DNA from: Prochilodus magdalenae
Taxonomy: Eukaryota; Chordata; Actinopteri; Characiformes; Prochilodontidae
NCBI GenBank assembly: GCA_024036415.1
Contig: JAMWET010001661.1
Location: forward strand, 2,533,501-2,597,500
Direction of reading: 5' to 3'
DNA: 64,000 bases
This document shows, piece by piece, positions 35,663-46,837 of the stretch (position 1 is its first letter; each line of letters starts with the position of its first letter). The position numbers and the translations under genes are program-made. A model generated the notes under the pieces. That model ran no database searches and was not told the DNA's origin. It saw only the letters and a program-made list of their open reading frames with translations.

Positions 35663-37230
35663 TATTACTAATCACTGCAGACCACTGCTAACATCACTAA
35701 TCACTACACACCACTCCTAACATCACTAATCACTGCACACCACTGCTAACATCACTAATCACTACACACTACTGCTAACATCACTAATCACTACACACCA
35801 CTGCTAACATCACTAATCACTACACACCACTCCTAACATCACTAATCACTGCAGACTACTGCTAACATCACTAATCACTACACACTACTGCTAACATCAC
35901 TAATCACTGCAGACCACTGCTAACATCACTAATCACTACACACCACTGCTAACATCACTAATCACTACACACCACTCCTAACATCACTAATCACTACACA
36001 CCACTTCTAACATCACTAATCACTGCAGACCACTGCTAACATCACTAATCACTACACACCACTGCTAACATCACTAATCACTGCACACTACTGCTAACAT
36101 CACTAATCACTGCAGGCCACTGCTAACATCACTAATCACTACACACCACTGCTAACATCACTAATCACTACACACCACTCCTAACATCACTAATCACTGC
36201 ACACTACTGCTAACATCACTAATCACTGCAGACCACTGCTAACATCACTAATCACTACACACCACTGCTAACATCACTAATCACTGCACACCACTGCTAA
36301 CATCACTAATCACTGCACACCACTGCTAACATCACTAATCACTACACACCACTGCTAACATCACTAATCACTACACACCACTGCTAACATCACTAATCAC
36401 TGCACACTACTGCTAACATCACTAATCACTGCACACCACTGCTGACATCACTAATCACTGCACACTACTGCTAACATCACTAATCACTGCAGGCCACTGC
36501 TAACATCACTAATCACTACACACCACTGCTAACATCACTAATCACTGCACACTACTGCTAACATCACTAATCACTGCACACCACTGCTAACATCACTAAT
36601 CACTGCACACCACTGCTAACATCACTAATCACTACACACCACTGCTAACATCACTAATCACTGCACACTACTGCTAACATCACTAATCACTGCACACTAC
36701 TGCTAACATCACTAATCACTGCAGGCCACTGCTAACATCACTAATCACTGCACACCACTGCTAACATCACTAATCACTGCACACTACTGCTAACATCACT
36801 AATCACTGCAGGCCACTGCTAACATCACTAATCACTACACACCACTGCTAACATCACTAATCACTACACACCACTCCTAACATCACTAATCACTGCACAC
36901 TACTGCTAACATCACTAATCACTACACACCACTGCTAACATCACTAATCACTACACACCACTGCTAACATCACTAATCACTGCACACTACTGCTAACATC
37001 ACTAATCACTGCAGGCCACTGCTAACATCACTAATCACTGCACACTACTGCTAACATCACTAATCACTGCAGGCCACTGCTAACATCACTAATCACTACA
37101 CACCACTGCTAACATCACTAATCACTACACACCACTGCTAACATCACTAATCACTGCACACCACTGCTAACATCACTAATCACTGCACACCACTGCTAAC
37201 ATCACTAATCACTGCACACTTGCTATTAAC
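35663..37230. repeat. 29-bp minisatellite, 54 units of constant length
   Basis: The unit is CATCACTAATCACT followed by a variable RCASRCY (R = A/G, S = C/G) and ACTGCTAA. Starting the variable part at 35677, unit n lies at 35677 + 29(n-1), and this holds to unit 54 at 37214 with no insertion or deletion. Variation is confined to a few positions: GCAGACC, ACACACC, GCACACC, GCACACT, ACACACT and GCAGGCC, plus ACTCCTAAC or ACTTCTAAC in place of ACTGCTAAC. A block of five variants (units 15-19) recurs as units 39-43. Confidence 0.98.
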
Positions 37231-37330
37231 TAACCATTGCTGACCAAACTCTGCCAGTTACATTGTATCAATTTGTGACTGAAAGACTCACTGACTATCA
37301 GATCAGATACAGCAGCAGAATGAAGACACA

Positions 37331-37335
37331 CGTGC

Positions 37336-37391
<56 letters not shown>

Positions 37392-37396
37392 GTGTA
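37331..37396. repeat. (GT)n microsatellite
   Basis: About 30 GT repeats with CG-containing interruptions at both ends. The Cys-Val frame over it is a by-product. Confidence 0.97.
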
Positions 37397-38722
37397 TGTT
37401 CAGAATGCTATTGTAAAGGAAACGGTAATCAAAAATTCTAAATTTCTATTTTTTTGGCCAACCATCTCTCCCAGCACTCACCACTTACCACTATTCACTA
37501 CTGATTTACACTGACAGCATGCACACACACACACACATACAAGCAACCACAGGGACAGTGTTGCCCCCCCAAAAAAGCTTTGTGCTGAACCACTGCCCAC
37601 ACTCACACACACAGTCTGGCCCGCAGCAGAGGATTATGGGAGAGATGACAGCATTTCTGCACACACAGAGACAGAAGGGTGGACACAATCCCAGCATGCC
37701 CTGCAGCTCTCACACAATAACACACACATGCATACACACACAGACTCGTTCCTATACCCATAATGCCGCTAGCAGCAGAACAGTATCAGCACTGCAGCAG
37801 CTGAACATACATACAGGCTTTCCGTGTCTCCCTCTCTGTCACTCTCTCTCTCTCTCTCTCTCTCTCCCCCTTCTTGTCACCTCAGATCTGTGTGTGTGAG
37901 TGTTGTTTTTGTTTACCTGCTGTTTGCTGTGTATTCCAGCTGCTGTTCTCGATCTGTCTGCTCTGCTAATTATTATACTTTGACAAATGAAATCTTGTCA
38001 GCATATTTAATATCTCTCATTATGAGAGTGTTCTAAGAGTGTCACAAGATTATTGTCTTATTTCTAGAATTTTTTTCACATTGTTTCATTGGTAAAACGT
38101 TCTTATTTCCATCAGTAAATAGTTTCTTTATTGTTTCTTTCTTTAAGTAAATTTAGAAGCTGGTTAAATGATCTCGCTCTCACGGAGGTCTCATAAGGAG
38201 AAACTCCAGATACTGATGAAATTTACGACAATTCCCCTCGACAAGATATCAGTTTTTCATAGCGCACTGTAACCATGCGGTCATTTTATTGCATCTGTGG
38301 GCGTCATTAATGTCCGTCTGCAGCAGCAATGGCCACTGCACCTCATAAAGCCCCGTAACGAAGTGCCGGCCTTTAGGAGCTGCTCATAACTCTGAACTCT
38401 AAAACTCTAAATTCAGTGACACTAAGAAGGCCCTAAATTTGAAGCCTTTTCTACTGATGGCAGTTTGGAGTTCACCTGTGAAGGTCGGAGTCTAAATGCT
38501 GTGTAGAACCTTTAAGAAGTAGAACACTAATAAAGTTTGAGGTCTGACCACCCCGGATAATAACGTCCAGTCTCTTCCAGTCTGTGATATAAACACCATA
38601 TCGTACCTCCAGTGCGTTCTGGTTTTCCAGATAATAGCTGCTCAGCAGTTGGGGTCTTCTATGTCCTGTTTCATCTTCATGGCAGCTCATGTTGCTTTAA
38701 AACCTATATATATATATATATA
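37397..38722. other. Non-coding sequence with CA/CT tracts
   Basis: Contains scattered (CA)n at 37521-37538, 37608-37616 and 37720-37742 and a (CT)n tract at 37839-37866. The section 38200-38370 has complex composition with ATTAATG and CATAAAGC motifs and could be conserved non-coding DNA. No gene recognised. Confidence 0.5.
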
Positions 38723-39254
38723 CAGGGGTTGGACAATGAAACTGAAACACCTGTCATTTTAGTGTGGGAGGTCTCATGGCTAAATTGGACCAGCCTGGTG
38801 GCCAGTCTTCATTAATTGCACATTGCACCAGTAAGAGCAGAGTGTGAAGGTTCAGTTAGCAGGTAAGAGCACAGTTCTGCTCAAATATTGCAATGCACAC
38901 AGCATTATGGGTGACATACCAGAGTCCAAAAGAGGACAAATTGTTGGTGCACGTCTTGCTGGCGCATCTGTGACCAAGACAGCAAGTCTTTGTGATGTAT
39001 CAAGAGCCACGGTATCCAGGGTAATGTCAGCATACCACCAAGAAGGACGAACCACATCCAACAGGATTAACTGTGGACGCAAGAGGAAGCTGTCTGAAAG
39101 GGATGTTCCGGTGCTACCCCGGATTGTATCCAAAAAACATAAAACCACGGCTGCCCAAATGACGCTGTATTGGCTGCAAAAGGAGGCCCTACACCATACT
39201 AATAAATGATTGTGGTCTAAAACCAGGTGTTTGAGTTTCATTGTCCAACCCCTG
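38723..39254 (+). mobile_element. Complete non-autonomous Tc1-like element
   Basis: The left end CAGGGGTTGGACAATGAAAC (38723) and right end GTTTCATTGTCCAACCCCTG-type (to 39254; the copy has GAGTTTCATTGTCC) form an inverted repeat of about 31 bp. TA dinucleotides flank both ends (38721-38722 and 39255-39256), the standard Tc1/mariner target duplication. The target lay inside a (TA)n run, seen on both sides. The element is 532 bp against about 1.5 kb or more for full-length relatives and has lost the catalytic part of the transposase. Confidence 0.93.
38907..39209 (+). CDS. Truncated Tc1-like transposase, DNA-binding part only
   Basis: A 100-residue frame from ATG 38907 begins MGDIPESKRGQIVGARLAGA. 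Residues about 6-50 form the first helix-turn-helix (VTKTASLCDVSRATVSRVMS). GRKRKL (about 57-62) is the AT-hook-like GRPR linker, and 63-90 are the start of the second helix-turn-helix. The frame then jumps to ALHHTNK and stops. The DDE catalytic domain is absent because of the internal deletion that also shortens the element. An upstream in-frame ATG at 38844 is less likely since family members start near MGDI. Without DDE the product could at most bind terminal repeats. Confidence 0.75.
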   Translation: MGDIPESKRGQIVGARLAGASVTKTASLCDVSRATVSRVMSAYHQEGRTTSNRINCGRKRKLSERDVPVLPRIVSKKHKTTAAQMTLYWLQKEALHHTNK

Positions 39255-39430
39255 TATATATATATATAGCATTAACGAAGCCTTTATAGATGTGCAAGTC
39301 ACCCATGTTCATGTGCACTAATGCCCCCGGCTTGCCAGTACTGATACTGACTTTTGAATTATGCAGTGATAACAAACCAGACAGTATCTACCCTCCCTGC
39401 TAAGATGACACGGTATCCACTGTATTAAAA
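39255..39430. other. Short spacer
   Basis: Flanking (TA)n and unassigned sequence. Confidence 0.5.
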
Positions 39431-39840
39431 CAACTTCACATTTTTGATTCGTCATGATTTCTTGAAATAGTGCCCTCTTGGACCTTTACAGAATGGTGAC
39501 CCCCTCCCAGTCTTTACATCTGAAACCCCAGCCTCTCTGTGATGCTTTTATACCCAATTATGTTACTGACCTGTTGCCAATTAATATAATTAGTTGTGAG
39601 ATGTTCCACCAGCTGTTTTTTAGTATTACATATCTTTACCAGGTTTTTGTTTCTCCTGTCCCAATTATTTTGAAACATACTGCTGGCATCAAATTTAAAC
39701 TAGTATATTTAAAAAAAAAAAACAGAATTTCTCAGTTTCAACATTTGATATGTTGGCTTTGTATTTATTTTCAGTCAGTTGATGATTCCTGCTTACATTT
39801 TGTTTTTATTTACATTTTGGAGAACGTCACAATGTTTTTG
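39431..39840 (-). pseudogene. Tc1-like element 5' part (family D), reversed
   Basis: Read on the minus strand it contains AATTGGGACAGGAGAAAC, then AATTGGCAACAGGTCAGTAA, ATAATTGGGTATAAAAGCAT, CACAGAGAGGCTGGGGTTTC and AGATGTAAAGACTGGGAGGG. As I remember it, this is the order of the terminal and leader region before the transposase in a very common teleost Tc1/mariner-type element. The transposase itself is missing. The relic at 58.26 kb belongs to the same or a sister family. Confidence 0.65.
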
Positions 39841-39979
39841 AAAATGGGGGTGTGTGTAGCTGTTTGATTTACTCATCATCAAAAACGATTACACCCATCA
39901 TTATTTACATTATCGCCCAAACATTAGAATTTTATGTATAGTAATGATTTACCAGTAATAATGTAATTTAATTCTACAT

Positions 39980-40510
39980 ATACTCATCATCAAAAAGACA
40001 GTCACACAATTAGCTGCACCCAGAAGGAAGCAAGCAGTGATGTCCTACATTAGTCATCTTGTTAGTGCCTATACCATTGACAGACAGCTGCAGGATGCAG
40101 GACTACATGCACCCAGACTGTTATGATGACTGTCCCTAACACCACATTAACATCGCTTAAGACTACAATGGGGTTGTGCCAGACTGCCATGGAGTGGCAG
40201 CAGGTCATCTTCAGTCCCACTTTTGTCTTGGTGGAGACAACCGAAGAATCTGTGTGAGGAAGCACCGTGGTCAGCACCAAGATGAACATTTTGTAGTCAC
40301 GAGTCACATGTCCAGAAGGCCTGGTGTTACTCCATCACTACCACACAGGAACTGTGTGAGAATATTCGAGCTGCATGGGATGGATTATCACAGCACATAA
40401 TTAGGAACCATTAGTCATTTATTGTTCCCAGTAACCTTTATCTTCCTTCCCAATAGCATAGCAATCCGACACTTCCTTCTGGGTGCAACTCTTTTTTGAT
40501 GTTGAGTGTA
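39980..40510 (+). mobile_element. Internally deleted Tc1/mariner-type element (family A, copy 3)
   Basis: The ends are inverted: left CATCATCAAAAAGAC...CTGCACCCAGAAGGAAG (39985-40031), right CTTCCTTCTGGGTGCA...TTTGATGTTGAG (40463-40506), with TA at both outer edges. Inside, the plus strand encodes IDRQLQDAGLHAP, then FCLGGDNRRICV and HQDEHFVVTSHMSRRPGV (frame 40176-40400), then CENIRAAWDGLSQHIIRN near 40355-40400. These are the N-terminal, early DDE and extreme C-terminal parts of a Tc1/mariner transposase with the middle removed. It is non-autonomous, about 525 bp. A partial extra terminal motif (ACTCATCATCAAAAACG) lies at 39870. Confidence 0.8.
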
Positions 40511-43500
40511 TTTAATTACTAATATAACTAATATTTCATTATTTCTGGATTTTTTCTGTTGTTGATTGAGAATTAGATCTTCAGTGGGAGGATGAGAGGT
40601 GCTGTGTGTCTTTTTTTAAGTGGTGAGGTAATTGAATTAGCTCTCGTGGTGTAGCTACGTGCTCCGTAGTGTGTAATAAAAGTGATTTAGTGCAGCCTCT
40701 CCTCAGTGTCACTTTACAGAGAGAATTGAGATGGTGAGGATTATCCTGACAGAGACTGTAAAACAGCAGCTCTACATTCTTTAACCCCTTCTACCTGACC
40801 GGTCACATAAACACGTCAGCAGTTTGGTGTGTGATTTACATTGGAGGAATATGACGCCTCTTAAGTATTCGGAAGCAGCTCGTAAAGTGCTCAAAATCAG
40901 CTTCTGCCTGCATCAGGGGTAATGTTAGCCCTGATAGCGGTAATACAGAACAGGGTAATTTTGACACTGCGATGCTGATGCACAGAAACATAAAACTGGG
41001 CTCAACAGATGAAAGATGAGCACGCTAGAGATATCCTGGCTGGGAAAATGGTAGGAAATAGTGGTGGACGCTGTCAGATATAATAGTTGCTGTAGAGTAG
41101 TTTATATGGTACAGTGGTCATATTGGTAAGTAATTTGGACATAACTGTAGAGCACTGAGGGGATTAACGCTTTATCCTTGTTGTACAGCACTGTGAATCT
41201 CCTGACCCCTGACATCAAAAGGATTTGAATATTTAAGAAATCATTCGCTGATTTTATTTAAATTCAATTAAACAACTTTAATTCAATAATAATTATTAAA
41301 TAAGGTTAATATAATATAATACTCAATAAAAACAAGCACTGGCCACATACGTACTGTAGGGTGGAGTTGTGTGATTAGAAGTGACCAGGTGGTTCCTCCC
41401 TGCTTCAACAAAAGAGCATTTGCTAGGTTTCCCATGTCTTCTTACTCTATGCTGACAGCACACTGGTGTCAGGGATGGGATAGTGCCATTCTGCAATCTG
41501 AAGAGGAAAGGTCCCATCCCAAACTGAAAAGCAGCATAGTGGAGTGGGGCAAGCCTGGCTAAGGACGGGAAGGAAGGAGCGGGATGAAGAAAAACGATGG
41601 CAAGGAGGCGATGTGATGAGGCTGGCAAATGTAGGAATGTATTGCTTACCATCAAGAAGACTGGTTTGATGTTAGTCACATGATGATGGCTCAGAACAGA
41701 ATCCCTAATAACCTTAAAAGCCCAACACATTACCAACATTAACCAGACACGCTGATATGCATGTTTGTACAGTAAATATGGAAAATACACTTTATACGCT
41801 ATGTTTAATTTTGCACCTGCCTTATCGTATACATCACTGTATTGATGGGTACTGGTTACACTGATTAAACATCATTATCAGATATTACTATCAGCTGTAA
41901 CGTTCTGTTTGGGCACAGTTGAGTTGTCTCCTTGTGTTGATGCATATCTACGCATCTGTCGTCCGCTATTGTTGGCGATTCGGGTGTGAAGTGGAGCAGA
42001 CAGAACTTAATTCTTAAACTGATGCTGGAATGTGATTAGTGCAGACGAGTGCTATACGTTATGCTAATGAGACATAAATGATATATTCATTCAGGCTCGG
42101 TAATTGCGCTGCATACAAAAGTCGTTGAACACTTAATTAACCAACAGAAGCTCTTGACCTTGCCACATGTGCTGTCTTCATTGTCAAATTGTAATTGAAG
42201 GGATGTAAATGAGGGGAGCTTTAGATTAGCACACATTCTTAACAGAGCTATCGTCTGTCAGTCAGGCAGTTTCAACAAAATATGCATTTGACTTTACTGG
42301 ATATTTGACTTTCACACTGGGATCTTCCTGTAGATGTGCTTCTGTAGTCCGAATTACTAGAGATAATTTTAGATGTTTTAAAAATAAATAAATAAACATC
42401 TGGATGGAGAGTGTTGATGTGTGAGTTATTAATTTTCAGGATGTTTGCTCTTCAGTCTATAGAGAATCTTTTTTACATATCTGTTTGATTGTGTTATTCA
42501 CTATGAAATATAAGAATAACCAACTATAATAATAATAAATAAAATATTTAAAGTGTGATCTGAGAACTATTTCTGTTGAGCTGGTCAAATTGGTCAAGAA
42601 ATCACAAGCTACAAAAGTCAGAAAATAAAAACAATCTGGCATAAGAAGAACGAGGGCAGTAAATGTCACACAGAGATTTTAGAGAGTGATTAAACTGCAG
42701 CAGGAGGATCTTAGATCTCTCAGTTTTCTGCAACAGTGAAACGTTTAAATGTGGGTTCTTCTGCTCTTTCAGACCCGCTGTAAACCCTCACTGCGCTGTG
42801 AGAGCTTTATTATGATGTTAAAATTTAGCTGAATGTACAGTTTAATTAATCAGGGTTTTTTATGTGCAGTGAAGTGATGGACTTTATTTTGTGGTCAGTC
42901 AGAAGGTCAAACTGAGGGGAGTGTCTAGCTGAAGCTCATTCAGACATGTAAACACGTCAGCAGTTAAGCTGAGATGCCTTCGAGGGAGGAACAAATGTTA
43001 CCAAGTGGATGAAAGATTTATTAACTCATTTATTCCTGTCAGGAAGAAAGTCTGATCATTTTAAATCTGCCTGTATTTTATTTATTTATTTTTTAACTTT
43101 GATTGACCACTGTTGAAAATGTTTGTTGCAGTTTAGAAGCTCCTTACTTCAAAAATGAAATATTTACATATACATTACCATTCTAAAGTTTGAAATCATT
43201 GTTATATCAAAGACAATAATAATTTATGACTTAATGTAAATTTAAAATTTACAATAGATTAACCAAAATGATTTTTTTTTAGATATTTAATTCTGGGAAC
43301 CAGCTGTTATTAAATGATAAGTAAATACTGTAACAAGCTATTTCTTCATTTTTAATGTGATGTGATTCAGCCTGAATACAGAACCTCTTTCTCTGGGTTT
43401 TTCAGCTTTCTCAGCCATTTTAGACTCTTCTCTTTTAGTTACAGTGTCATAGTAAACACTAAACCCAGTGTGTAGATACAGATAATTACATATTAGTCTG

Positions 43501-43955
43501 CAGTTTGTTTTTTTTTAATGTTGAAAGACTTTTGAACCTTACTGTACAATTATATTTTTATATTAAATGCATTATATTTTATTGCTTATGTATCAATAAT
43601 AATAATTAATAAATTCTTATGAAAACACCAGTGGAGTAGACATGATCATTTATCACTTTTTTGGGGTGTTAATGTAATAAACAGTGGACTACAGCAAATC
43701 TGTCCTGTGAAATTCAGCTGTTTCATTAAATTTATGATAATAATATGATTTACAATACTAATACCACTGATAATAATAATACAGTTTTATGCTATAATAG
43801 TTTGGATATTGGGTGGTTTTAGTTCTAAATCACCTTATTTGTGAAATTCAAGGTTCAGACCCTTTTTGAGAACATCAACATACTTCTGTGTTACCTTTTC
43901 ATTAAACACCATCAGCCTCAATCTGAACAGAATCTGGAAACGATACTAAAGAAAG
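40511..43955. other. Non-coding single-copy sequence
   Basis: No gene supported in 3.4 kb. A minus-strand frame of 155 residues (41790-41323) has no recognisable domain and a plus frame overlaps it. The section 41930-42260 has complex composition with TAATTAACC, TTAATTC and ATGCTAATGAG motifs and may be a conserved non-coding element. 43060-43800 is very AT-rich. Confidence 0.45.
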
Positions 43956-44822
43956 AAGACCTGAAGTACAAACATCTGTGAAAGAGTGGGTTGTTCTGAA
44001 GAACTCAGGGAGTTTAATAGGGAACCACTATTGCAGTCAGTCAGATATTCCATGATCAACTATGAGTGGTATTCTTGAAAAGTGGAATAATTTACAAAAT
44101 TCACAGCAACTGCATGTAACGTTACAGAGCTGAATCGCTGAGTCCTGAGGAATATAGTGCTGAAAAAACGTTCCAGAGCTCCTCTGGTATTAACACCAGT
44201 ACAACATCTATGCAAGGGGAGCTTCATGGCATGGGTTTCTGTGGCTAAGCAGCTGCATGCAACCTTCACATCACTACCCATGGCAAGCATTGGATGGAGT
44301 GCTTTAAAGCTCGCTGGACTCTGGAGCAGTGGAAACGTGCTCTTCAGAGTGACGAATCATGCCTCTCTATCTACCAATCTGATGAACGAGTCTGGGTTTG
44401 GTGAATCTCAGAAGAACATTACCTATTTTTGTTTGGGGAAGTCTCTTTTCTGTTCCTGTATCACAAAGCAAGGTCCGTAAAGCCATGGCTGTACGAGTTT
44501 CGTGTAGAAGAACTTTACTAGCCTGCAGAAAACCCAGACCTCAACGCCACTGAACACCTTTGAGATGAACTAGAATAGAAACTATATGGCCTTCCAGCAT
44601 CAGTCTGATCACACAAATGCTCTTCTGGGTCAATAGGCAAAAATACTCCACTCCAAAAGCTTGTAGAAAGTCTTTCCCAGAGGAGTGGAGGCTGTCATGG
44701 TGGGAAAGAAGGGACCAACTCCATATTAATATGTGTGGACTTGGTGTATGGAATGGTATGTCATCAAAAACTCCTATAGGCACAATGTGAATATGTCCCA
44801 ATACCTTTATCTATATGGTCTG
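43956..44822 (+). pseudogene. Decayed, internally deleted Tc1-like element (family E)
   Basis: The plus strand encodes pieces of a Tc1-like transposase in order: helix-turn-helix remnants near GATATTCCATGATCAAC (44045), then HWMECFKARWTLEQWKRALQ and SDESCLSIYQSDERVWVW (44285-44400), the first part of the DDE domain with its first Asp (SDES). After a deletion of several hundred bases follows NPDLNATEHL, stop, DELE (44530-44572), the region around the last Glu. The right end GTCCCAATACCTTTATC then TATATGG (44795-44819) is the terminal repeat. The left terminal repeat was not found. Many stops and frameshifts. Confidence 0.85.
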
Positions 44823-45650
44823 ACCACATGGTCCTATATGGTAAGTTGAGCTGATAAAATAAACAATGAGTGTAGATACAAGTAGCTGTTTCTAATAAAT
44901 GCGCAATATGTCTATCTATCAGACCACTATCATCCAACTATGGATTTATCAGTGATATTGATTTTTACCTGGTCAGATTATTATTGTTTGCTGAACTACA
45001 TTTTTGGGGTTGAGAAAGTTTAAATGCAGTTCTGGAGCTGAGATTATCAAGCTTCGTTCTGTTTCCTGAGGAACATCAGCTGCAGTGCATCAGAAGGTTG
45101 CAAGTGTGTAACCATGTCAGGATTACAGCCTGAGCTGGAGTGTGTGTGTGTCACTAATGCAGCACTAATGGAATCATCTCAAACAACACCGTCTACTTCA
45201 CACTTTTACTGGCAGAACAAGCGGGAAACAAGTCTGCAAAACACCAAAGATCAAGATCAGTTTTACTGTCTTCGACTCATCACTGGGGTCAAACTTACAC
45301 GTTGTGTTCAGAAACGTTTGCTACTGCTCCTCAGGCCCTCCCCCTCCCATCTTACTTCCCCTGTCTTACCCTGGGAGAACATGGAAGAATCAAGGAGAGA
45401 TGAGGAGCAGAAGGTACAGAGAGAACGAGCAAAAACTGGGGCAATGGGACAGCTGATTCCCTTCAATGTCAACAAGATGTGGACTGCACACAAACTGAGC
45501 CAATCACAGTGCTCGCCTGAAAGCCTGTCCCTGATACTCCTGTATTCAATCACATCTGCTACACAGAGCTAGCCAATTCACATGTGTGTGCTTTTCTACT
45601 CCATGATAATTTTACTTTTTACCAAGTTTACAATACACAACACACAGAAT
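44823..45650. other. Non-coding sequence
   Basis: A plus-strand frame of 152 residues (45114-45572) and a minus frame over the same place have no recognisable domain. Otherwise nothing seen. Confidence 0.4.
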
Positions 45651-46530
45651 ACACAGTCAGGTCCAAAGGTATCTGGTGAGTAATGTATTTTATGTGCAGT
45701 AATTTTGCCTTTGTACATTACAATGGGTTTGAAATGAAGCAGTCAAGATTCAGGTGTTGATTTTAATTTAAGGATTTTAACAGAAATACTGCATTAACTG
45801 TTTATTAATTACAGCCATTTTTACATGCTCCTTCTATCGGCTCAAAAAGCACTGGACAGTTGATTAATAAACAGTTGTGATGCCTGTTGGCTTATTATAT
45901 CATATAAATTAGAGATTTAAAAGCTCAGGAGTTGATTCCAAATGCATTTGGTAGTCAATCATAGGAACGCACAGCATGTGGTGCAAAGAGGTGCCAATGC
46001 AAGTGAAGGTGGGAAAATTAGCCTAAAAAAGCAAAAACATACCTATGAGATAGATAGCAGGAACATTCTTGAAAAGAAGGAATGCACTGGTGAGCTCAGC
46101 AACACCAAAATCCCTGGAGTGACATGGAAGACAACTAAAGTGGTTGACTAGACTAAAGTCTAAACTAAACTAACCTGGTGAATAAAAACTCCTTCACAAC
46201 ATCTAATGTAGTCAAGGGCATTCTAGGGGAGGGTTTGTGTAGCATTGTCAAAGCATAGAATCCAGAGACACAATCCACTGGTAACCTTCAGACATTGGTA
46301 GAAGACATCTAAACAAGCCTGCCCAATTCTAGAAAGAGGTTCTTTGGACATATGAATCCAAGATTACCTTGTACCAGAACATTGGAAAGACAAAAGTATG
46401 TTTGGACACTTCTCCATACATCTGTGAAACATAGTGGAGGTAGTGTTACAGCGTGGGCATGTACGGCTGCCAAAGGAACACATCAGTCACAGCTTGACTG
46501 CTTTATTTCAAATACATTGTGTTGCTGTAC
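45651..46530 (+). pseudogene. Decayed Tc1-like element (family F)
   Basis: Begins with CAGTCAGGTCCAAAGGTATC, the terminal text of a common Tc1-like family (CAGGTCCAAAAGTATTTGGAC-like). Near 46340-46490 the plus strand encodes FFGHMNPRLPCTRT and, with frameshifts, HTSVKHSGGSVTAWACTAAK then GT, corresponding to the H-x-x-G-G-S-V-M-V-W-A-C part of the DDE domain. The N-terminal part is not recognisable and the right terminal repeat is absent. Confidence 0.7.
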
Positions 46531-46667
46531 AGAGGCAACAAAGTGACTGTCTAAAAATGTATGCAATTCACTGTGTAAACACAAACAGCTTACTTAATAG
46601 CATCCTCCATCTTAAACAGATTTCTGAATTCACAGTAGCAGTCTGACATAAAGAGGGTAAGCAGGCT
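46531..46667. other. Short unassigned spacer
   Basis: No feature seen. Confidence 0.5.
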
Positions 46668-46837
46668 TATCGTTAAAAGATTGGTTGCACCCAGAAGGAA
46701 GTGTCCTGCAGATTTCGGGTAGGGGGAATGAGACCAGGCTTTCTGATTATGTATCACGTGACATAAAACTTTTTATCTGGGCACTGACCATGGTAACTCC
46801 ATGTGATAGTTTGGCACAACACCATTGCAGTCTTTAA
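46668..46837 (-). pseudogene. Family A element copy 4, distal half
   Basis: The plus strand starts with the terminal repeat GGTTGCACCCAGAAGGAAGT. The reverse complement of the rest aligns with 40160-40330: GACTGCAATGGTGTTGTGCC, ACCATGGTCAGTGCCCAG, TTTATGTCACGTGATACAT and AGAAAGCCTGGTCTCATTCC. It breaks off at 46837, where the 3' end of a LINE begins. The other half of the same copy lies at 50104 and beyond. Confidence 0.75.

Noticed and set aside
35663..37230. CRISPR-like appearance (29-bp repeats in a long array)
   Set aside because: The repeats are contiguous with no spacers, the genome is clearly vertebrate, and no cas genes are present.
37263..37514. Frame with a Cys-Val run
   Set aside because: Translation of the (GT)n microsatellite.
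39478..39867. Plus-strand frame of 129 residues with hydrophobic stretches
   Set aside because: It runs across the non-coding leader of a reversed Tc1-like element and an A-run; no domain.
41323..41790. Minus-strand frame of 155 residues
   Set aside because: No recognisable motif or domain, no splice context; likely a chance frame.
45114..45572. Plus-strand frame of 152 residues
   Set aside because: No domain and a competing minus-strand frame; composition changes along it as in random sequence.
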